A stretch of DNA of 64,000 bases from Sinonovacula constricta (lineage: Eukaryota; Mollusca; Bivalvia; Cardiida; Solecurtidae). Below are positions 1-12,800 of the stretch, piece after piece. A program made the position numbers and the translations under genes. The notes beneath the pieces were generated by a model that searched no databases, had not been told where the DNA came from, and saw nothing but the letters and a program-made list of their open reading frames with translations. The DNA lies in contig CM017557.1 of assembly GCA_007844125.1 (NCBI GenBank), positions 66,376,603 to 66,440,602 of the forward strand, written 5' to 3'. Within the stretch, counting starts at the first letter, position 1. Each line of letters begins with the position of its first letter.

Positions 1-897
1 TAATATGTACATGTTTTGTAGTCTGCTGCACCAACAGCTAAGGTCAGTTATAATTATAATAAGTCGGGGAAAGGCCTCATACACTTTAAAATAGGTGACA
101 ACATTTCTTTTCTAATGTGACAATAACTGTTAAAGGTGTTGTTTTAAAAAAAACATTTTTGCATTATTTGCCATAAAGTGCAGTAATATTAATGTGGTAT
201 TGTTAAAAATACACGTAAAAGCAAGTTTATTAATTTCTGTTACATTTACAACAGTCTAAATTCATGCAGATGTATACTACATGTAGAAAGTTGTAGCTGC
301 TTCTTACCAATGACAAAACGATCTGTACATATGGAATCTTCACAAAAAATAATTCTACATAAAATGTGTACTATTGTCTACTTTTACCATCTGATGGAAA
401 GGATGGAACATGTAACTGTGTCATCTGGCAATTTTATTTACCGGTAGTTCAAGTTTGCTCATTTTTATTTTTTTGCTCTTCATTTCGTTTCACAAGTTTG
501 AAGGACATCGTCAAAGCAGAAGAAATTGATACATAATATGTAAAGTGACTTAGCTACAAATAAAAATTGGACTTTTCTAAAGTGATCAATAAATAATAAA
601 AGACACCTTCAAAAACCAAAATCAAGACTAAAATTAAAAACAGAAAAGTTTAGTGCATATTACAAACAAAAATATCATACGAAAAAACATTAAACACATT
701 TAATTAACTGTTTTCCACCTGAATGGATATGATTTTTACAAGTCCTTTTCCTGTGATTCTGTTGGTTAGACTTCAAATTCATATTCATCCTGTGATCCAA
801 ATGGTTAGATTTCCACAAAGTGATCAAATGAAGTGCAGAGAATATCTCGTGGATATAAATCTTGTGAATTCAAATGAACTGGAGACAACGTCTGCTG
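1..897 (-). other. Presenilin 3' flank and probable 3' UTR
   Basis: AT-rich sequence past the presenilin stop codon with no coding signal. On the minus strand an AATAAA hexamer reads at 438-433, and another at about 231-226; either could serve polyadenylation, but nothing shows which is used. Confidence 0.4.
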
Positions 898-3800
898 CTA
901 AATGTAGACTTGTTCACCTGATAGATTGTCCATGAAGGGTTGTACAATCTGGCTGGTTGCCAAATAGAAGATCAGTCCAAATGCAATAGAGATGGGTAGA
1001 GCTGGAAGTGCCTTCTTGAAAATAGCCAGCAGCATTAGCGTGAAGCACAGTCCCTAGGCAAAAGATAAATAAAAAAAATTATGAAGAAAACTGAACAAAC
1101 AAGAAATGCCACTGAAAACCACATATGCCTACGAAGAGATAATAAACCTAAATAAGACCTTGACTTTGATGGTTGCACTTGCTTATGGTACAGGTGACTA
1201 ACATTCAAGACTGTGTCAATAAGATGGTGAAGTTTTATTAAAAACATGTTAAAAAAAAAAAATGGCAAAGTTATGACTGTGCCACCAGCACAAAGCTTGG
1301 ACAGTCATTTATAGAGAAAGACCATGTGACCTTGAAAATGATCTTGCCCTTAATGGATAAAATTGTATATGTTATGAGCAAATCACCATCAACTAAGATG
1401 GTGAAGTTTGATAACAAGTACTGTACATTGTAAGTAAGTTATGGCTGAAACATGAAAATACAATACAACTAGGATGTACGTACATACACTCTGATGAACT
1501 AAATAGGGTTAAAGTATGTGTATATAAATAGATATTTTAATTAAAATCTGCCTCAAGAAAACAAAACTCTTTTTTATTTAAAATCTGCCTCAATAAAATG
1601 TTATCATATATAACATTAAGTTTTGATAAAAATATTTTTTCCTACTTGTTTCATTGCCAAATATATATGTAACTTGACCTGCTAGTGGCAAATATATTTT
1701 ACATATATTTTAGATAACACACAAGTAACACACAAGTACTAGGTAGTTAAATTATTATTTTTTATTTACAAAGATAATTTTTTCAAACTTGCAACAAAAA
1801 AGATAATGCATAGACACAGCAATACAACATTAAATAAATTTTCAATGTGTTTTTTTCCACATCTGTCAAGAAAAATGCCATGTAGGTTATGTACTACCAA
1901 ATCTCAACACAAGTCGTCTACAGCAGTCTACATAGCTGTAAACTCAAGTAGCCAACAGCTACGAAAGGATTAGGTCTTTTTTATGATTCCTTTTTTCATA
2001 TTAGGTAGCTTTGGATATGCAGGCTCTCAAGCAAAATATTTGAAATAAAATAAAATATATAAAACCTAGGACCGATTAGCTGACTAATTTGCTTATGTAG
2101 TTACTTTATATCATCAATGAGGCATAGTCTGACCTTTGACCATTATCTGAGAATGCTAGAATACACACCAGTGATATCAGACTCAATGTCAGCTAAACAG
2201 CATTACATAAGAGTCTCCCATCATGCAGACTTCGATCTTGTGAAGGTCACATTTTTGAACACTGATTATGTCACTGCTTGGGTCACTAATTGAACGCTGG
2301 ATGTATAGAAGCTCTTAGTAAATTCTGGAATGTTTTAAATGGGTGTGGCAATTGGTACATTCTTACAGTTAATTCTGCTTATTTGCATACCTTACTTCCC
2401 ATAGAAATCTTTGCAATTAACCGGAATAGGTGTTAAACTGAAAATCAATGTAGGAGTACCATTTCAATGAGCATATTTTGTTTTCAGTTGCTGCAAATTT
2501 TATTTAATAATATTTACTCTCAGCCACTGGTTTCCATAGAAAACTATCAGTCATATATCTATTTATAATTTTCATTATAAGATAATAACTGACCTCGTAA
2601 TTATTTACCTCCAAACCCAGTTAAAATGCCAATTCTTTTTCTAGATTTTAATGGAAGCAAAAAAAGGCATCTTTTTTTTTAAAAGTATGGCAAAGTGCTC
2701 TTTTTAGAGGTTACTTTTACAATGTAAGCCAAACAGGCATCTGATCATGCGGTTGACACAGATTAGCGACTGTGTTTGCTAATCCCCTAGAAAAGGTGTG
2801 AAAATTGCCCCAGAGATAAACTAATTAGTGAGTTTCAGCAGGTAGGTGAGCAGCGTTAGATTATGCTTACAACCAAAACCGGGCTGATACATTTTGCAAA
2901 CAAACATTAATTCTTTACAAAGGTAAAGAAGAAAAGCTTTAGTGTTTGAATATTTTATTCGATAAAATGCAATGTGCATATAACCAAAATTTGATTAACT
3001 GGAAACAACTGTATTTCATAGCTATTTTACATGGAGTTGTTTTCTTATTTTAAATTAGACCTGATTAGACTTCAAGACTTAAAAGACTGGCCAGGAATAC
3101 ATTATTATAACAAGAGCACTGCAAGGCAGAGCAAAATACGCCCTTCAATAGGGCAATTTGAAACAAACTGCTGTGCACTTTTGAGCAATGCAGTATAGTA
3201 TGTTTGGACTGCACTCTGGGATATTGCAAGAAAAACTGAAATTAAAGTAGCATAACATAAAAAAATCTTTAATCTGCCAAACTGCTGTGCACTGTTGTGT
3301 AATGCACTCTGGCATGATTGTGGACTGCAATCATGGTAATTGAAAAAAATTCAAAGGGGAATATCATCAAATATACAAAAATTTACAAAAGAGTTTGTGC
3401 AGAAAGGGGCATTACTCAGAAGAGGAGAGAAACGGTTCTTGTGCACTGCACTTTGTTTCAATAACATCTTTCCACCTACGAAGTTTCAAGTCAATAGTTT
3501 TGATTATGTAGGAGTATGGTCCAGACAAATTTAAGGTACAAAAATTGAACTAAGGGTAATAACTCCAAAATCATGAAGTGTACAGTGATGGTTCTTATGC
3601 ACTGCACTCAGTCTAAATGAGATCTATCCACTTGCGGAGTTTCAAATCAATAGCTTTGATAACATAAGAGTTATGCTCCTGACAAAAAAAATTAAACAAA
3701 GCGGCAGAACTCCAAAATCGTGAAGTACAGAATTATGGTTCCTGTGCACTGCACTTTGCCTCAATAAGACCTATCTATGTATCAAGTTTAATGTCAATAG

Positions 3801-6800
3801 CTTTGATAATGTAGAAGTTATGCTCTGGACAAGAAAATTAAACAAAGGGCAATAACTCCAACATCATGAGGTGCAGAGTGATGGTTCTTGTGCACTGCTC
3901 TTCGTCTCAGTGAGATCTATCATCTGGATCCCACCCGCCTTACCGTACACCTGCCCGCCCACTATGGGTGATCCCATAATACGTCCCGTCTTTGACGGGC
4001 ATATTACAATGGTTTTAAAATTACAGAAGTGTGGAAATATATACTTTTGGATTACAGCTAGTGTATTTTTGGATTTATATTGATAATATCACCATCTTTG
4101 AATATTATTTTGGATGTATAAAGGAATTTGGACTTTTATCATATATATGGAAAACTTTATTAGGGCTTGGACTGGCTTTGAATTTATTTTAAACAAATTA
4201 TCTATAGCTCAGTTTGTTGAATATCTCAATTGTAATAATTTGTTATGATTTTTGTTTAATACAATATATTGTGTTTTAAAACTTGTAGGTGGCTTTACTT
4301 TCTGTAACGCCATTGATTGTTACAACAGACTGGCAGCTAAACACCCTTATCTTGTTAACTGCATGAAATTCTCAAAGAACACTTAATACATTGCAGGCCT
4401 TTTCATATCATTACATAAAGACTAAAAACAAGAAATAGAGGAGATTTTGAGAGAAAAAAAATATAGGCAAAAGTAGGAACACTTCAAGAAAACTCTAAAA
4501 ATCTAGAAAAGCTAGCAATGTTGGAGAGACTGTATATAAGAAACTAAAGTTCCATATAAGAAATGTTACATACTATCAATATTGCCACAAAACAGGCCAA
4601 AGTGGTATTCCAGTCTCCATTGGATGAAGCTTTGCCTACCAGCACACTGTAGAATATGAAGTCTCCAAGGCCAAGTTTGATCCCTCCTGAAATTATTAAA
4701 AAAAATAAGCATTGGCTTAATACTGAAAACCTTTTAAAAAAAAAAAATTCTCAACATGCTGAAATGAACATAACAATCACTTTATCACTAAACTTACAAC
4801 AAAAAAGAAAATCATTAAAACCATTTTTTCCTTTACACAATTAGAGCAAACTATCAGAAGATCTAACTGGTCAATTGATCTGTCAAATAAAATGTTGACA
4901 ACGGGTTAATGTTTGATACACAACAAGCAGACATAATCATATTTTCTGGAAAAGTGGTAAGTCTTTGGATTCTAGATTCGAGCCCTCAAACCAACACATG
5001 ATAAACTTATTGAGCAAGACTATTTATAATGAATTTTCCCAGGTAGAATGGTTGATACCATGTGATTAATTTTAAAAAGACATTCAAACCAAAATGTATT
5101 CATCCAAGCAATCGGCTCTTACTTTCTTCAGGGTCCTCCTCACTTTCGCTGGCTAACCTCGGTCGAGGTGGGTCCACGCCTCGTCTTGGCTCACTGGCTG
5201 CTTCCTCATTGTTCAGGGCACGAACCGCTGACCTGGCTTGTGACTCTAAGCTCCCTGATGACTGAAGCTCCCTGTTCCGAGACCGAGGGACACGGCTGGG
5301 GTCCAAGAATCCACCATCATCACCACTAGCACCCCCCTGTGGTCTGGTGGGTGAGGTTGGGGGGTTTTCAAACACACCTGACAATTAAATTTACATTAAC
5401 AATCAGGTGCATGTATCATAAACAAGAAAGTGCTAACTTATATTTTGTATATATAATTTATTTATAACTTTATTTTATGTTTATACTGATAATTATTGAA
5501 GCAACTGAAGCAATTTTCCAAATTTTTTGGAAAAATTGTTGATAATGCAAATGGTGATAGAAATTTAGTTTTTAAACACATGTAGTCCAAAAACATACAT
5601 TTACTATGACCTTTTAAAAAACAACCTGGTCACACTGATGTGGTGTTGATTTTCCTACATTTGGATGCAAAAAAATGTCTTGTTTTTGTTTTTCTTACAT
5701 CAAAATGGATATTTGTAATGGTATGGTCAAAAGACGTTTATATATTGTTGGATTTAATTTGTATGGTATCACTGTTTTTCTGAACATGGACTGGATAAAC
5801 TTATTGTTTTATTATTTTTATGGCTTGAAACTGTATTGTTTATTTGCAAAATGCCAAACATTTTATATAAGTAAAAAGAGACTAAAGTCTAAGCTCGTGT
5901 TACCTACCATCACTACTCTCTGATGAACGAGACTTGGGTTGCTTATTGTTTGTCCCTTGGTCTTCTCCCCCTGCTGTTCCAATTACTGTCTGCCACATCA
6001 TTGTGGCTAGAATAAACAATATTCACTCATAATACAATTGCGGTGACATCCAAGAACATTTTGAAGCAATTTGAAGATAAATTCATTGTATACAGAATGT
6101 ACTTATGTTCAACTCTTGTCGGCCCAGTACGGAAGCTCAATGACCCAAGTTCCCAAAACAGACTGATGTAAAGTAAGCGATGTAACTTGGGGTTGTCAAG
6201 TGTGGCTTGCACTCAGAATGAAGTCACTGTCTTAGTTTGAAGAGTGCAAACATCACAGTTAATAAACATAATAGAAAACACAAATAGATAGGTAGCCACT
6301 GGGAAAATGGGCAGCACACAGCAAGCTATAAGTAGTACTTTATTGGTTTCAAGTACAGCAGATATTTAGATAAAAGTAAAAGATGAAGTTTGACTAACAC
6401 TTATGCCTGATGGCAAATAACAGCCCTGAGAACATTTAGGCCCAAAAGCCTGGTTAACTGGACCAGAAAAACTGACGCATGAGCAATCATAAGCCCTCAT
6501 AATCATGACCGTTTTGTTACTACTTATAATAACACTTATAATAACAACATGTATTACAGAATCTTAAACATACATGAATAGATGAGTGCTGGGAAGATTG
6601 GTTCACTACGCTCCTGAGCTGTTTCAACCAACATCCGCAGGGGGCCCTTAGGACACAGGACTGCAACAAGATCTGAAAGAGAAACCAGGAAAACTTGAGA
6701 TAAGATAGATTAGAGCTAAAATTATTTGGCAATGCAGCATTTAGTTAATTACCACAGGAAATAAACTTAAAAGATATCTTTAAATTGGTCAACAGACCAT

Positions 6801-9800
6801 CAGTGGTTCAACTTGAGTATCATGGTCTTGTCATACTAGAATCCGTAAAGCATGTATGGATCTTTTGGGGTTTTATTGACAGTTTTCACCTTTTGACTTA
6901 AGGTTTTAATAAATGTTTTACAAGTAAGAGTTTGAAACAATTCCAAAACATCAAGTTCTAAACAGTGATCTGCTTGAGAATTATATCAGGTTTGACTTAA
7001 AGGCTTAATATTTTTAACTTATGATAACTTATGTTTGCTATATAGGATGTAAAGGTAAAGGTCTGATTTATGTTATGTGGGTATTTTGGGCCGACAGTTA
7101 TGTGTATATTTTGGGGACAGTTATGTGTATATTTTGGGGACAGTTATGTGTATATTTTGGGGTCAGTTATGTGTGTATTTTGGGCCGACAGTTATGTGTA
7201 TATTTTGGGGACAGTTATGTGTATATTTTGGGGTCAGTTATGTGTATATTTTGGGGACAGTTATGTGTGTATTTTGGGGACAGTTATGTGTATATTTTGG
7301 GGACAGTTATGTGTATATTTCGAGGACAGTTATGTGTCTATTTTGGGGACAGTTATGTGTGTATTTTGGGGACAGTTATGTGTATATTTTGGGGACAGTT
7401 ATGTGTATATTTCGAGGACAGTTATGTGTCTATTTTGGGGACAGTTATGTGTGTATTTTGGGGACAGTTATGTGTGTATTTTGGGGACAGTTATGTGTAT
7501 ATTTTGGGGACAGATATGTGTGTATTTTGGGGACAGTTATGTGTATATTTTAGGGACAGTTATGTGTATATTTTGGGGACAGTTATGTGTGTATATTGGG
7601 CCGACAGTTATGTGTATATTTTGGGGACAGTTATGTGTATATTTTGGGGACAGTTATGTGTATATATTTCGGGGACAGTTATGTGTATATTTTGGGGACA
7701 GTTATGTGTATATTTTGGGGACAGTTATGTGTGTATTTTGGGGACAGTTATATGTGTATTTTTGGGACAGTTATGTGTGTATTTTGGGGACAGTTATGTG
7801 TATATTTTGGGGACAGTTATGTGTATATTTTGGGGACAGTTATGTGTGTATTTTGGGGACAGTTATGTGTGTATTATGGGGACAGTTATATGTATATTTT
7901 GAGGACAGTTATGTGTGTATTTTGGGGACAGTTATATGTATATTTTGGGGACAGTTATGTGTGTATTGTGTATTTTGGGGACAGTTATATGTGTATTTTG
8001 GGGACAGTTATATGTATATTTTGGTGACAGTTATGTGTGTATTTTGGGGACAGTTATGTGTGTATTATGGGGACAGTTATATGTATATTTTGGGGACAGT
8101 TATGTATGTATTTTGGGGACAGTTATGTGTGTATTTTGGGGACAGTTATGTGTGTATTTTGGGGACAGTTATGTGTGTATTTTGGGGACAGTTATATGTA
8201 TATTTTGGTGACAGTTATGTGTGTATTTTGGGGACAGTTATGTGTGTATTTTGGGGACAGTTATATGTGTATTTTTGGGACAGTTATGTGTGTATTTTGG
8301 GGACAGTTATGTGTATATTTTGGGGACAGTTATGTGTATATTTTGGGGACAGTTATGTGTGTATTTTGGGGACAGTTATGTGTGTATTTTGGGGACAGTT
8401 ATGTGTGTATTATGGGGACAGTTATATGTATATTTTGAGGACAGTTATGTGTGTATTTTGGGGACAGTTATATGTATATTTTGGGGACAGTTATGTGTGT
8501 ATTGTGTATTTTGGGGACAGTTATATGTGTATTTTGGGGACAGTTATATGTATATTTTGGTGACAGTTATGTGTGTATTTTGGGGACAGTTATGTGTGTA
8601 TTTTGGGGACAGTTATGTGTGTATTTTGGGGACAGTTATGTGTGTATTTTGGGGACAGTTATATGTATATTTTGGTGACAGTTATGTGTGTATTTTGGGG
8701 ACAGTTATGTGTGTATTTTGGGGACAGTTATATGTATATTTTGGTGACAGTTATGTGTGTATTTTGGGGACAGTTATGTATGTATTTTGGGGACAGTTAT
8801 ATGTGTATTTTGGGGACAGTTATATGTATATTTTGGTGACAGTTATGTGTGTATTTTGGGGACAGTTATGTGTGTATTTTGGGGACAGTTATGTGTGTAT
8901 TTTGGGGACAGTTATGTGTGTATTTTAGGTTTTGCAAACCAACACTTGATACAACACCGATCTTCACAGTTAACCCTGATCATTGGGTATATTCGTAAAT
9001 CAAATGTCTGCAGTCGAACATGTGGAGCAAGAAAGTAATGCACATGACTCGAATACCCCTTACAGGTATTTGTTTTCTGTTTGTGTTACATCAAACCGAC
9101 ACAATTAGGGTAATATTGTCTTGTTGAGCTAATAAGTGGTTGAGAAAGACTCCAGACCTACGTCTGGATTGAACCACTGGCCTACACGTATAGATCAATT
9201 TATAATTGGTACTTTAATATAGCTTCATAACTGTATGCAAAAGGAAATCAACACTTCCACTAACAACCCTAATAACCACTATCATCATATCACACCCAAT
9301 ATGACTATTATTGTCAGGACTAGGGATTTTATCTGAAAAAGGGAAAGGGGTATGGTGCCTTTGCAAAGGGGAAAATTATGAGGCGTTTTAGTGTTTTTTT
9401 TAAATGGAAAAATGTGCACATTGAACTTTTATTTGTTATCATTCATCTCTCTATTTTTCTTATTTTGAACTCCTCCACTAGATTATTATAGTACAGTTCA
9501 CTCAAATTACCACTGTAGTCACTGATCTGCATCAATTTCTGCATTTTTGGCAATGAAATATTGAACTTTATCCCAGGGGAATTTTGATTTTGTAGGGGAA
9601 AACTTGGCTTATTCTCCAAGGGGAAGAAATGTTTAAATGGTCCCATCTGTATAAGGTAAAAAAACACAACTACCATAATCCCTATGAAATGAACCACCTA
9701 TTCATTTCCACCAAATAACCTGTTTTTATCACCCTATAAGTCCATTACAAATCTACCTTACTCATCTCATATGGCCACTACAACCCAGACCATCCAACCT

Positions 9801-12800
9801 TTGCAATAACAACCACCAACAACAAGAACAACAGCAACAAACCTTCTTTCACTCACCCCATACAGCCATTACTGCCAGCACAACCCAAACATTCCAACTG
9901 CCACAATCACAACCACCACCAACAACAACATCATCAACCTCTCACTCACCCCATACAGCCATTACTGCCAGCACCACCCAAACAGTCCAGTCAGGAAGAT
10001 GTTTGATGAAGACGAGTGACATCAAGGCACAGATAGTAATCAGGTAGGCTTGCTGCAGCAACAGAGGGCCCTTCCAATGGATACACATCATCCCAAGGAC
10101 TCCAAAGTTCCACATGAGGAGAGCCACACTGATATAGTCCATAGGAACATTGTAGGCCTGCAGTACAGCACTGAAACACACAGGGGAGAGGTTAGGTAAT
10201 ACAAGTGGTGTACAGAACAAGACATAAGATTATTTCCTCTTCCTCTTCTTTTCTTCCCAAACCTTTGAGGACAAGGTTTGATCGGCAAATTGGTTGATGG
10301 CATCTTCCCATCAATAACTGTCATTTGGCTCGCACTGCCAAGGCGACGAAGTCTTTGATGATGCAGTCAGACCATCTTTGCCATGGTCTACCACAAGGGC
10401 ATTGACCAATGAAATTGAAAATAAGTGCAATAATGTATACCTTAATAAATAATTCTGTCATACATCAAACAAACTGAGATTCCACACTATACTGCTCAGA
10501 TTACTGTGAATCTACATGCATAGTTCTGTCATACATCATGCAAATTGAGATTTTATTAATTTTATTTACACAACATCTCAATTTACAATATGCTTTATTT
10601 ACATATATCATAAAAACTCACCCTAGATACAGATAGGCAAACAGGAAGAGCAACAAGAGTGATGAAAGGATAAGCCAGCCATGAATCACCTAAAATTCAA
10701 AAACAGAACAAAGTTAACATTTATGAACAGCCCAACTGCAGGACTGGAAAAAAATGGTAGCCTGACATCCCAGACAAGTCAAAATGGAGTTTCTGGCTAC
10801 TGGTCATTGATCATTAACTTAGTCTTGGTCTTGGACAAGTAATAAATCGGCTGTGACAAGTGACAAATGCACAGCAGTTTCTCATCAGCGATGAAGACAA
10901 TCAATTTCACATCAGGAGCCTTTATCAACAACACGTAAAGGCAGTATATGTACAATGCACACACCAGTCCAAAACGGCCAATCATGCTGTGCGATACAAA
11001 AACACTTCTTGAAAAAATAATTTGTAGATATAACATATACAAATTTTCGGATAAGTTATTTTTGTCCACGTTACTAGTCTGAGACTAGTCACTGAAAAGA
11101 AACATTTTCCAGTCCTGAACTATAACAGGTTTTTTTTTACAACTTTATGCAAAGTTTAACATGATGCAATGCTAGAGACAAAGCAGCAAGTATTGAGGAT
11201 TCTTATCAGACAGCTGCCAAGGTTTTAATCCAGAACTTACATACCAAAGTCAAATCAAAATGTTTATATTAAAAGCACCAAAGGCGAAGTGGTAAATTCG
11301 CCAACTTGTAATTCCTTGGACTGCTAAGCCGCTCACTTTGTGAGTTTGAGTCCTGACTGAGGCAGGGGTTTAATGTGGAAAGGTCTTTCCAACTGACCTG
11401 CAGTGTGCATGTGATTCTATCCAGACCTATGTCCGGGGTCTTCCTCAACCAAAACAGTTAGAGGTCGCTATAATGACCAAAAAGGTAGTAGCGATGATTT
11501 TCAAAGACAAATGTTCATATATGAATGTACATAGGACTGCAACAATGCTGGCTGGCTGTTTTCAATTTAATGTGACTGTTTAGTACATAACATAATAAGT
11601 GAGCCTTTTAGAGTAAGCATAGTCTTTAGAAGACTTAAATATACTTCGGATATTTAACTACCAACAAACCTGTTAGGGATGCTGCAAAGTAGCATAAAAC
11701 AACATTTTGTGCTCTTTATTGTCAATCTTCTTATTTAATCTTTCACCAGCAGGGCATACTCTGTCTACAACAAATATACTACAAGCTTTGGCTGGAGAAA
11801 TTACAATCAAATGTTTACCTTATAGCATCGATATTTGTACAGAAGAAGTAATATGACTGTCATCACTATAACAACTGCCAGTAGAATCAGGGCATTGACA
11901 ACTGACTGCCACACTTTAACGCTGGTGGCAGTCTCCGGTTTGTCAGCATCATGGAATGGTGTGTAGATCCTGCAATAATATAGGCAAACAGTAATACCAG
12001 AAATAGTGCTGCCTTCACCGTGTATAACATGCCATGAAGACCTGGCATGATACCACACCCAGTCACATAATCCTGACACCGGGCCAACCAGCTGGGGAAC
12101 TACCCTCATATTTGCTTGATCATTAGCAAGGGATTTATATCAATACTATTTTTTCAATGACTTTGGTATGTTGTGGCCCGGGATCGAACCCAGGGCCTCC
12201 CGTACCTGGAGCCATCGGTCTACCGATTGCGGTACCAGGTTCGGTACAGAATCATTTTGATTTCAACAAATATCAATTCGTAATTTACAGTAGGTCATTC
12301 GATAAGAAGATAACATAGTCATAAAAAGACACAAATGTGGTTATAATGCAATGAATATGGACCAAGGTTTCACCTTCAAGAAGAAGAAAAAAAAATTTAG
12401 AATCCAATTGGTTCATTTTGTCAATTCAATCCCAATCTGACTAATCTGGCCCAGGGAAATATTGATAATTTCCGTCTAAAGCTTAACAGTGTAAGTCTGT
12501 GCCTTGGTACAAAAAAAAAGTGCACACTATACACGGGTGCACACTTAATTTGAGGAGGTATGGTATACTTACAGGTAGGCACCATCTTTCAGGGTGTAGT
12601 AATTAATGGAGCTGATTGTTGCCACAACCAGCACCATACACAAGGTCACTGGGACAAACAACATGATCACATGTTTGGCGCCATACTGCAATGTCTGTTC
12701 TTCATCCTCTACAGGTTCCGAGTCTCGATGGCGGGACGGCTGGCGTACCGGTCTCCCACTCGATCTCTGGGCAGCACTATCTTGCCCATTCTGACGGACT

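Noticed and set aside
7077..8930. CRISPR-like array
   Set aside because: Units are contiguous with no unique spacers, and the genome is animal.
7021..9038. Long open reading frames (up to about 500 codons) rich in Tyr, Val, Gly and Phe
   Set aside because: They are a by-product of a stop-free 23-bp repeat read in three frames, inside a presenilin intron on the opposite strand.
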